In this document: in pieces, positions 1 to 5,345 of the stretch | Layout of the letters: each line of letters starts with the position of its first letter | Numbering within the stretch: the first letter of the stretch is position 1 | DNA from: Bacillota bacterium | Lineage (GTDB): Bacteria > Bacillota > Clostridia > DSM-8532 | Length of the DNA: 7,240 nt | NCBI GenBank assembly: GCA_023446675.1 | Contig: JAEXPO010000677.1 | Location: forward strand, 1-7,240 | Direction: 5' to 3' | Position numbers and translations under genes: made by a program | The notes under the pieces: generated by a model | What the model was told of the DNA's origin: nothing | What the model saw: only the letters and a program-made list of their open reading frames with translations | Databases searched by the model: none

Positions 1-66
1 GCCGTCTATGAACAGTCAGACAGGAAAGCGGCCGGCAATGCCGAGGCAGAAGGACGCCCGTCATGA
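1..66 (+). CDS. motA: C-terminal end of probable flagellar stator protein MotA (partial)
   Basis: Frame 1 is open from the window edge to a TGA at 64-66 and codes for 21 residues, ending ...AEAEGRPS, a charged, low-complexity tail. The stop overlaps the motB start as ATGA, the classic arrangement of translationally coupled motA-motB pairs. Nothing in these 21 residues is diagnostic of MotA; the call rests on position, frame and overlap with the clear MotB that follows. Known of the family: MotA is a four-helix inner-membrane protein that forms the ion channel with MotB and presses on the rotor protein FliG. Confidence 0.6.
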   Translation, partial: AVYEQSDRKAAGNAEAEGRPS

Positions 67-827
67 AGAAAAAAGCCAAGGCACCGGAAAAGGAAAACAG
101 TGAACGCTGGGTTTTAACTTATGCCGACGTTATGAATCTTCTTCTTATTTTCTTCATCATTCTTTTTGTAATAAGCCAGGTGGATACGAATAAATTCAAT
201 GAGCTTTCCCAGTCCCTGGGAAAAGCCTTCAGCTTTGGGACAAGTTCAGGTGAAACGCTTATTACCCTGCCCAACGGTGGTACTGAGCTCCAAAGTGGCA
301 TACCGGGTGTATCCGGCGGCAGTGGAGGGAAAAGTGAAGAAGAGCAGATGGAGGATGTCCGGAAGGAAATAGAGCAAAAAGTTGAAGAAGAGCAGCTGGG
401 TGATAAAATTGACGTTGTAATTGAGGAACGGGGCATAAAGATATCCATTAAGGCCCAGTACCTGTTTCCAAGCGGCAGCGCCCAGATTAACCCGGAGGTC
501 ATGAGCAATATTTTAAGTATCGGGGATGTACTGAAATCCTTGTCAGGCAATATGATTCGTGTGGAAGGCCATACGGACACGGATCCTATAAAGACTTCGT
601 CCTATCCCTCAAACTGGGAGCTGGCTTCCGCAAGAGCGGGCAATGTGCTTCGGATACTTGTTGAAAAATGCGGCATAAGTCCGGAGAAAATATGCGCGGT
701 CAGCTACGGCGAATTTCAGCCCCTTGTACCCAACGATTCGGAAGTCAACAAAGCCAAGAACCGCAGAGTGGACATTGTTATTTTAAAGCAGGAGTTCGCT
801 ATAGGCGAGGTGGCCTCCGATAATTAA
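63..827 (+). CDS. motB: Flagellar stator protein MotB
   Basis: This 254-residue protein is a stator subunit that anchors the flagellar motor to peptidoglycan and carries ions through the membrane with MotA. Residues 1-15 are a basic and acidic cytoplasmic tail. Residues 16-38 form the single membrane helix, with the plug-domain signature ERWVLTYADVMN; D22 corresponds to the essential ion-binding Asp. A Gly/Ser-rich stretch (79-89) and an acidic, probably helical stretch (91-112) link to an OmpA-like peptidoglycan-binding domain (about 116-241) with EGHTDTDPI (168-176), NWELASARA (184-192) and NRRVDIVI (233-240). Length is normal for MotB. The ATG overlaps the upstream stop, and AAGGA at 50-54 sits 8 nt before it. 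Whether the motor uses protons or sodium cannot be decided from sequence alone, so MotS is an alternative name. No convincing terminator hairpin follows in 828-896. Confidence 0.95.
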   Translation: MKKKAKAPEKENSERWVLTYADVMNLLLIFFIILFVISQVDTNKFNELSQSLGKAFSFGTSSGETLITLPNGGTELQSGIPGVSGGSGGKSEEEQMEDVRKEIEQKVEEEQLGDKIDVVIEERGIKISIKAQYLFPSGSAQINPEVMSNILSIGDVLKSLSGNMIRVEGHTDTDPIKTSSYPSNWELASARAGNVLRILVEKCGISPEKICAVSYGEFQPLVPNDSEVNKAKNRRVDIVILKQEFAIGEVASDN

Positions 828-896
828 GCTCCGGGCATAAGCCTGCTCCGCCCGCATTAGGTCCTGTTCCGAATCAAAGATAGTATTCTTAAATTG

Positions 897-926
897 TTGA
901 CAAATGGAACCCCTGCGTAATATGAT
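897..926 (+). promoter_or_regulatory. Sigma-A-type promoter of the T-box operon
   Basis: A perfect -35 TTGACA (897-902) and a -10 TATGAT (921-926, one mismatch) are separated by 18 bp. An overlapping TAATAT at 918 would give a 15-bp spacer and is less likely. Transcription would begin near 933, immediately before the T-box stem I, which fits a leader of about 310 nt to the terminator. Confidence 0.8.
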
Positions 927-932
927 AAAAGC

Positions 933-1241
933 ACTGAAGCCACGAATAAATTAAAAGCGATGAAGGAAACTCTTGAGAGACTTTTTTTCAAAGAGAGCCT
1001 GTGTTTGGTGAAAACAGGCAAAAGAAGCTCTTTAAGGCATCATTCCGGAGTTCGGCATCTGAAAGATCCTCTTTTTGCGGCCATAAAGGGCTTAAGGATA
1101 ACAGGATACCGCGTCACGCCACGTTACAGGCCAGGGTTTGATAGAACCTTAAATGAGGGCTTTTAGCCAAAGTTGGGTGGTACCACGGGTGTAAACTCGT
1201 CCCGAACGTATAAATTGTGATACGTTTGGGGCGGGTTTTTT
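933..1241 (+). promoter_or_regulatory. T-box riboswitch leader, probably isoleucine (tRNA-Ile) specific
   Basis: This leader senses uncharged tRNA and lets transcription pass when the cognate amino acid is short. Stem I can be drawn in full: distal helix 997-1002/1014-1019 closing a loop with the conserved GGTG (1007-1010); a 5' AGAGA-containing bulge (989-996); helix 981-988/1020-1027 continuing, with A980 bulged, into 975-979/1028-1032; specifier loop 969-974 and 1033-1042; lower helix GGAA 965-968/TTCC 1043-1046 with GA-rich kink-turn-like flanks. The triplet ATC (1039-1041), followed by A1042 directly before the lower helix, occupies the same place as GGC-A in the Bacillus glyQS leader, so isoleucine is read. 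Stem III is 1158-1161/1165-1168. The T-box core is at 1175-1187; its TGGT (1178-1181) pairs with a tRNA 3' end whose discriminator is A, as in tRNA-Ile. The T-box identity is certain; the specifier is my manual fold. Confidence 0.93.
1196..1241 (+). terminator. Intrinsic terminator of the T-box leader
   Basis: The stem 1196-1211 pairs with 1220-1235 (16 positions with a few G-U wobbles; core AACGTAT/ATACGTT) around an 8-nt loop, and TTTTTT follows at 1236-1241. Its 5' arm contains the end of the T-box antiterminator region (the CTCGTCCC stretch, 1196-1203), so formation of the antiterminator with uncharged tRNA and of this terminator exclude each other, as expected for a T-box. Confidence 0.92.
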
Positions 1242-1287
1242 GTTTAATACCAAATGAATGTGAAAAAGGAAAGGATTGGTGGATGGC

Positions 1288-1869
1288 ATGGAAGACAGGA
1301 TTCTGGAGATTGCCGAACGAATTAGGGGGCTCAGGGAAGACCTGGGCGTATCTGCAGATGAAATGGCCCGGCTCACGGAGGTCGGCATGGATGCCTATCT
1401 TGAATTTGAGGCCGGCAAAAAGGACTTTCCCTTCACTTTTCTTCATAAGGTAGCCCTTCGGCTGGGAGTGGATATCAGTGAGCTTCTTACCGGTTCCAGC
1501 CCTACTCTGTCCGTCTTTACACATGTAAAAAAGGGCAGCGGCTTAAAAATTGACAGAAGGAAGGGCTTCAGCTACCAGAGCCTGGCTCATCTTTTTAAAA
1601 ACCGTATGGCCGAGCCTTTTCTGGTTGAAGCGCCCTACGTCGCGGGGAATGGGGAAGATCCTGTGCAGCGCACCCATGACGGACAGGAGTTCGATTTTAT
1701 TTTAAAGGGTGAGCTGAAAATGAAAATTGACAATCATACCTTTATCGCCAAAGAAGGGGATTCAGTGTACTATGATGCTTCCCATCCCCATGGCATGGCT
1801 GCCGCCAACGGGCGGGACTGTGTTTTTCTTGCGGTAGTTATTAAGGACGGAAATGGGAGGATCGGCTGA
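1288..1869 (+). CDS. XRE-family HTH regulator with C-terminal cupin domain
   Basis: The 193-residue product has the layout of one-component regulators that join an XRE/Cro-type helix-turn-helix (about residues 3-67, with GLREDLGVSADEMARLTEV resembling the recognition region) to a small-molecule-binding cupin barrel (about 105-190). Cupin motif 1 is seen as H130-x3-E134-x6-G141 (the usual first His of the HxH pair is R128), and motif 2 as GDSVYYDASHPHG with H166 and H168. It is the first gene behind the T-box and overlaps the ligase gene by one base (TGATG), so the two are surely co-translated, and it may regulate that gene or related acid-metabolism genes. The ATG at 1288 starts the protein as homologous families usually begin (MEDRI...), but in-frame GTG 1279 or TTG 1276 have better spacing from AAGGA at 1266-1270; the start is open to four residues. 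The ligand is unknown. Confidence 0.88.
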   Translation: MEDRILEIAERIRGLREDLGVSADEMARLTEVGMDAYLEFEAGKKDFPFTFLHKVALRLGVDISELLTGSSPTLSVFTHVKKGSGLKIDRRKGFSYQSLAHLFKNRMAEPFLVEAPYVAGNGEDPVQRTHDGQEFDFILKGELKMKIDNHTFIAKEGDSVYYDASHPHGMAAANGRDCVFLAVVIKDGNGRIG

Positions 1870-3527
1870 TGGCGCGGTTATATGAGAAATACGTGAAAGA
1901 AACCCGGGATGAAAACGGGCAAATTGTCCGGGTAAGCTTTAAGGAAGAGGAATTTTTTAATTTTGGCTACGATGTGGTGGATGTGCTGGCTGCCCAAAAG
2001 CCGGACAAGCTGGCCATGGTGTGGTGCGACGACAAGGGCGGGGAACGCTATCTCACCTTCGGCGATATCAAGGAAAAGAGTGATAAAACAGCCGCTTATT
2101 TACAAAGCCTGGGCATAGGCAAGGGAGATCCGGTGCTTCTTATTCTCAAGAGGCATTACGAGTTCTGGTATTTTATTGTGGCGCTCCACAAGCTGGGGGC
2201 TATTGCCATACCCGCCACCAATCAGCTTATGACCAAGGATTTAATATACCGCATTGAAGCTGCCGGGGTTAAAGCGGTGGTCTGTACTCCCGACGGTGAA
2301 ATTGCCGATCTTGTGGATGAGGCTCAGGCAAAGACGGAAACACTGAAAACAAAAATTATAGCACGGGGCACCAAGGAGGGCTGGCTGAGCTATGCCCAGG
2401 AGGTTCAAAAGGCGCCGCCTTTTGAAGCGCCTCAGGGAGAAGCAAGGCCAAGGGGCGAGGAAATTATGCTCATGTATTTTTCCTCGGGTACCACCGGAAT
2501 GCCTAAAATGGTAGCCCACAACCATTACTATGCCCTGGCACATATTCCCACGGCTGTTTACTGGCATAATGTGGAGCCGGAGGGCCTGCATTTTACGGTA
2601 GCAGAAACCGGATGGGGCAAGGCGGTATGGGGTAAGCTTTATGGCCAGTGGCTGGCGGAAGCCGCGGTTTTTACCTATGATTTTGATCGCTTTCATGCCG
2701 ATGAAATGCTCAAGCGCATGGAGAAATACAAGGTTACCACCTTTTGTGCCCCGCCCACCATATACCGCTTCCTTATAAAGGAGGATTTAACCCGCTTTGA
2801 TTTATCCGCTCTCAAATACGGTACAACGGCAGGAGAAGCCTTGAATGCGGAGGTTTTCAACCGGTTTAAGGCCATTACCGGCATCCGGCTTATGGAGGGC
2901 TTTGGACAGACTGAAACCACCCTTTGCCTTGCCACCACCTACTGGACCGAGCCTCGCCCCGGCTCCATGGGCAAGCCGTCGCCTGCTTATTTTGTGGATC
3001 TGGTGGATGATAAGGGCAATAGTGTAGAGGCGGGACAGGTAGGCGAAATCGTTATCCGTCTTGAAGAAGGCAAGCCTTCAGGGCTTATGATGGAGTATTA
3101 CAGAGAGCCTGAACGCACGGGTCAGGTTATGCATGACGGCCTGTATCACACCGGGGATACGGCTTATCGGGATGAGGACGGCTATTTTTGGTATGTGGGC
3201 CGCATCGACGACATTATTAAGTCCTCGGGCTACCGTATAGGGCCCTTCGAGGTGGAGAGCGTTATCATGCAGCATCCCGCTGTTTTGGAATGTGCGGTGA
3301 CGGGTGTTCCGGATCCGGTCCGCGGGCAGGTGGTAAAGGCCACCATTGTAACAGCCAGAGGCTATGAGCCCACGGAGGAGCTGAAATCCGAAATACAGAG
3401 CTTTGTAAAATCAAATACCGCCCCGTACAAATATCCCCGGCTCATTGAGTTCGTCAAGGAACTGCCTAAAACCATCAGCGGCAAAATACGCCGTGTGGAA
3501 ATCCGGGAAAAAGACAGGGCGGAATAA
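1869..3527 (+). CDS. AMP-forming acyl-CoA synthetase (MACS-like; possible branched-chain acid ligase)
   Basis: This 552-residue cytoplasmic enzyme belongs to the acyl-adenylate-forming superfamily, which uses ATP to make acyl-AMP and then acyl-CoA. All core motifs are intact: phosphate loop YFSSGTTGMPK (203-213), GFGQTET (344-350), YHTGD (426-430), the hinge and CoA-side segment YVGRIDDIIKSSGYRI (442-457), and the catalytic lysine K539 in SGKIRR. The segment TGWGKAVWGKLYGQW (247-261) and the overall length resemble medium-chain acyl-CoA synthetases rather than acetyl-CoA synthetase, which is about 100 residues longer. GGGAGG at 1855-1860 lies 8 nt before the ATG, and the start overlaps the regulator's stop. 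Control by a probable isoleucine T-box suggests the substrate is a precursor acid such as 2-methylbutyrate; that is inference. Arylacetates or straight medium-chain acids remain possible. Confidence 0.93.
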   Translation: MARLYEKYVKETRDENGQIVRVSFKEEEFFNFGYDVVDVLAAQKPDKLAMVWCDDKGGERYLTFGDIKEKSDKTAAYLQSLGIGKGDPVLLILKRHYEFWYFIVALHKLGAIAIPATNQLMTKDLIYRIEAAGVKAVVCTPDGEIADLVDEAQAKTETLKTKIIARGTKEGWLSYAQEVQKAPPFEAPQGEARPRGEEIMLMYFSSGTTGMPKMVAHNHYYALAHIPTAVYWHNVEPEGLHFTVAETGWGKAVWGKLYGQWLAEAAVFTYDFDRFHADEMLKRMEKYKVTTFCAPPTIYRFLIKEDLTRFDLSALKYGTTAGEALNAEVFNRFKAITGIRLMEGFGQTETTLCLATTYWTEPRPGSMGKPSPAYFVDLVDDKGNSVEAGQVGEIVIRLEEGKPSGLMMEYYREPERTGQVMHDGLYHTGDTAYRDEDGYFWYVGRIDDIIKSSGYRIGPFEVESVIMQHPAVLECAVTGVPDPVRGQVVKATIVTARGYEPTEELKSEIQSFVKSNTAPYKYPRLIEFVKELPKTISGKIRRVEIREKDRAE

Positions 3528-3545
3528 TCATTACCTTTTAATTCA

Positions 3546-3580
3546 GAAGCGCCAATAAAAAATTATTCCGTCGGCGCTTC
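3546..3580 (+). terminator. Probable terminator after the acyl-CoA synthetase gene
   Basis: A perfect 8-bp inverted repeat, GAAGCGCC (3546-3553) and GGCGCTTC (3573-3580), begins 18 bp after the ligase stop. The 19-nt interior can pair further (AATAA 3554-3558 with TTATT 3563-3567). The following TTATTCATT is only moderately T-rich, so termination strength is uncertain. Confidence 0.55.
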
Positions 3581-3630
3581 TTATTCATTGGTTGCAGGCA
3601 AAGCCCGCTTTAGACTAAAGAAAACGAGAT

Positions 3631-3658
3631 CCCGTACTGGATGAAAATCCGGTGCGGG
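3631..3658 (-). terminator. Strong GAAA/TTTC-capped hairpin downstream of the DEAD-box gene
   Basis: Positions 3631-3642 pair with 3647-3658 in a 12-bp stem with no bulge (two or three G-U pairs if read as plus-strand RNA) capped by four bases, GAAA on plus and TTTC on minus. It lies 23 bp beyond the helicase stop. Read on the minus strand, it is followed after about five bases by GTTTTCTTT, so it may act as that gene's terminator. A weaker outer pairing (3604-3609 with 3664-3669) and a CTTTAGACTAAAG palindrome (3608-3620) surround it. The structure is certain, the role is not. Confidence 0.45.
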
Positions 3659-3681
3659 TACAAGGCGGGTCAAGCTGGTAT

Positions 3682-4845
3682 TTAAATAACCCTTTTGGAG
3701 CTTGATGCCGGGCACAGCTTGTAGTCCTTGTCAAAACGAAGGGGAATAATTTGTGCCTTGGCATAGCGCATAATTTCTTTGAGCCTTGCCGTATCGTAAT
3801 AGGAAACAAAGGTGTAGGACACGCCGTGCTTTTTGGCCCGGCCTGTTCTGCCGATACGGTGGACATAATATTCGTTCTCATTGGGAAGATCGTAATTGAA
3901 CACCGCATCCACACCGTCAATGTCAAGGCCGCGAGCCGCTACATCGGTGGCGACAAGGATGTTGAGAGCGCCTTTTCTGAACACGCCGATAACACGTTCC
4001 CTGGCGCTCTGATTCACATCTCCGTGAATGCAGCCCGCCTGGTGCCCTTTGGCGTTCAGGGTCTTTGTAAGCTTTTTAACCATGTGCTTGGTGTTGCAAA
4101 AAACAATAACCCGTTCATAGCCCTCAGCCTTCAAAATACGGGTTATGGCATCGGTTTTGCCGCTGCCGACCGCTTCCAGGCTGTACTGGAGAATATCGGG
4201 CTTATTGTTCACATCCTCGGGCACCGTAACTTCAACGGCATCTCTTTGATAAACCCAGGAAATATCCATAACCTCTCTGGAAATGGTAGCCGAAAGCAGA
4301 GCCAGATTCTTTCTTTGGGGCATTAAATCAAGAATATGTGTGACCTCCTTGACAAAACCCATATCCAACATACGGTCCGCTTCGTCCAGAACAACAGTTT
4401 CAACGCTGTCCAGGCGGATGGTCCTTCTGCTTAAGTGGTCTCCCAGGCGTCCCGGAGTGGCGACAATAATCTGGGGCTGCTTTTTTAGTGCCTTAATCTG
4501 GTTAATGATGGCCTGTCCTCCGTAAATGGAGACAATTCTTACGCCGTGCCTGAACTCTGCCAGAGCCCGAAGCTCGCTGGAAATTTGAAGGGCCAGCTCA
4601 CGGGTGGGACATAGAATGAGGCCCTGAACCTGATCGAGAGTGGGATCCACATGCTCAATCATAGGAATTCCAAAGGCCAGGGTTTTTCCTGTACCTGTAG
4701 GTGCTTTGGCAATGATGTCCTTCCATTCCATAAGATTAGGAATGCAGCCTGCCTGAACAGGTGTTGGTGTTTCAAATTGTTTTTTTTCAAGAGCGCGCAA
4801 AAGCTGAGGCGAAAGGCCGAAATCTTTAAATGTAACTTTATTCAT
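3682..4845 (-). CDS. DEAD-box ATP-dependent RNA helicase, minimal core
   Basis: The 387-residue protein unwinds short RNA duplexes at the expense of ATP, typically in ribosome assembly, mRNA decay or cold adaptation. Every family motif is present: Q-motif region ending in Q31 (TPTPVQ 26-31), Walker A APTGTGKT (48-55), PTRELA (80-85), TPGR (130-133), DEAD (154-157), SAT (185-187), VIVFCNT (246-252), ATDVAARGLDI (299-309) and HRIGRTGR (329-336). It stops soon after the second RecA-like domain and has only about 25 further residues, so it lacks the basic tail or RNA-binding domain of DbpA, CshA or DeaD. The ATG is supported by an AAAAGGA (complement of 4851-4857) five bases upstream. It is transcribed alone, convergent with the ligase operon, from a promoter far upstream with a structured leader. 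The exact orthologue (csh- or rhl-type) cannot be assigned. Confidence 0.96.
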   Translation of the reverse strand: MNKVTFKDFGLSPQLLRALEKKQFETPTPVQAGCIPNLMEWKDIIAKAPTGTGKTLAFGIPMIEHVDPTLDQVQGLILCPTRELALQISSELRALAEFRHGVRIVSIYGGQAIINQIKALKKQPQIIVATPGRLGDHLSRRTIRLDSVETVVLDEADRMLDMGFVKEVTHILDLMPQRKNLALLSATISREVMDISWVYQRDAVEVTVPEDVNNKPDILQYSLEAVGSGKTDAITRILKAEGYERVIVFCNTKHMVKKLTKTLNAKGHQAGCIHGDVNQSARERVIGVFRKGALNILVATDVAARGLDIDGVDAVFNYDLPNENEYYVHRIGRTGRAKKHGVSYTFVSYYDTARLKEIMRYAKAQIIPLRFDKDYKLCPASSSKRVI

Positions 4846-4886
4846 ACTAATCCTTTTCTATTATTATTTAAATCTAATGTTGCAAC

Positions 4887-4949
4887 AAAAAAACTCTTTA
4901 ACCTAATTTGGATTCGACTCTCAATGAGCTTCTCCAAAACATTAAAGAG
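4887..4949 (-). promoter_or_regulatory. Nested hairpin plus U-tract in the DEAD-box leader (candidate attenuator)
   Basis: In the untranslated leader of the helicase gene, an 8-bp outer stem (4894-4901 with 4942-4949, CTCTTTAA/TTAAAGAG) encloses a 6-bp inner stem (4907-4912 with 4933-4938, TTTGGA/TCCAAA). On the minus strand the outer stem is followed immediately by seven T (4887-4893 are all A on plus). This is the layout of an intrinsic terminator placed before the gene, although the outer stem is AT-rich. An upstream GGATT (complement of 4971-4975) could pair with AATC-TC at the start of the stem and compete. The fold is seen; attenuation is inferred. Confidence 0.5.
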
Positions 4950-4995
4950 ATTCACAGTGAAGAAAAATCCATTGAAGTGTTTGCACAATATATAA

Positions 4996-5024
4996 AATAT
5001 AGCATATGGAAGGTTTTTTTGCAA
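4996..5024 (-). promoter_or_regulatory. Probable promoter of the DEAD-box helicase gene
   Basis: On the minus strand TTGCAA (5024 down to 5019) is followed, after 17 bp, by TATATT (5001 down to 4996), a good sigma-A-type pair. Transcription would begin near 4989, giving a leader of about 145 nt that contains the candidate attenuator. Confidence 0.6.
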
Positions 5025-5175
5025 GACACACCGGAGTGTGTCCATAAGTTGGTTTTTTTTATGCACTGGTCCCAGTTTTAATATATGAGCTGAAACCCCC
5101 TGGAATAGGAGTATCAAAGGATGCCAAGCGATTCTTACACATAGAAAAGAGTTCCTGTTGCAGCGGCCGGAAGGT

Positions 5176-5204
5176 TTTACTTCATGGGAAAAAACTGTTA
5201 AAAT
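5176..5204 (+). promoter_or_regulatory. Candidate promoter of the sialidase-like operon
   Basis: TTTACT (5176-5181) and TAAAAT (5199-5204) are separated by 17 bp. The -10 lies inside a short dyad (CTGT 5195-5198, ACAG 5207-5210) that could hold a regulator. The start would be near 5211, leaving a leader of about 135 nt. The -35 match is only four of six. Confidence 0.45.
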
Positions 5205-5263
5205 ATACAGGAAGACTTTTAAAAGAACAGTGGTGGCAGGCTGAAACCAGACAAGGTTTATTG

Positions 5264-5306
5264 CCCGCACAATGGATTTCGGTTAATATCCCCTTACTTG
5301 TGCGGG
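5264..5306 (+). promoter_or_regulatory. Large inverted repeat in the leader of the sialidase-like gene
   Basis: Perfect 9-bp arms CCCGCACAA (5264-5272) and TTGTGCGGG (5298-5306) enclose a 25-nt interior that contains a second short stem, GGAT (5274-5277) with ATCC (5288-5291). No T-run follows, so it is not an ordinary terminator. It could be an RNA structure that protects or controls the transcript, or an operator with widely spaced half-sites; it ends 27 bp before the ribosome site. Confidence 0.5.
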
Positions 5307-5333
5307 ATATACAGGCCTTGCCGCAAAATAAGC

Positions 5334-5338
5334 GGAGG
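5334..5338 (+). promoter_or_regulatory. Ribosome binding site that fixes a GTG start
   Basis: GGAGG lies 7 nt before the GTG at 5346. There is no nearby in-frame ATG (the first in-frame Met codon is at residue 42), so this site decides the start of the sialidase-like gene. Confidence 0.85.
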
Positions 5339-5345
5339 ATAAATA

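Larger units (their letters stand above)
4846..5345. other. 500-bp divergent control region without a convincing gene
   Basis: This stretch separates the minus-strand helicase from the plus-strand sialidase-like gene. It holds a promoter for each side, the helicase leader, and several dyads: GACACAC/GTGTGTC (5025-5031/5036-5042) with T8 at 5053-5060, ACTGG-TC-CCAGT (5065-5076), and a large inverted repeat close to the plus-strand gene (5264-5306). A seven-codon ORF with an upstream AGGAG (5121-5144) is not convincing. The open frames on the minus strand show no domain or start site that I can support. Confidence 0.7.

Noticed and set aside
832..853. GGGC/GCCC short stem after motB as a terminator
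   Set aside because: Only four base pairs with a long loop and no T-run follow, so I see no supported terminator for the motility genes.
1036..1038. GGC (glycine) as the T-box specifier, since GGC-A is also present in the loop
   Set aside because: It sits three bases too far from the lower helix when compared with glyQS, and the T-box UGGU calls for an A discriminator, whereas bacterial tRNA-Gly of this group normally has U73.
960..1166. A 68-codon plus-strand ORF beginning at an ATG (with upstream GCG) between motB and the HTH-cupin gene
   Set aside because: It lies wholly inside the T-box leader, and its bases are explained by stem I, stems II/III and conserved T-box motifs. There is no ribosome site and no family resemblance.
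3629..3660. Group II intron domain V, suggested by a GAAA-capped hairpin of about the right size
   Set aside because: The stem has no two-base bulge and no AGC/CGC triad at its base, and there is no domain VI or reverse transcriptase gene nearby.
5121..5144. Seven-codon ORF with AGGAG upstream, possibly a leader peptide
   Set aside because: It lies upstream of the likely promoter of the sialidase-like gene, has no run of regulatory codons, and no terminator pairs with it.
4842..5270. A 142-codon minus-strand open frame running into the helicase leader
   Set aside because: It overlaps the predicted helicase promoter, leader hairpin and ribosome site, has no ribosome site of its own, and its translation looks like translated AT-rich intergenic DNA.
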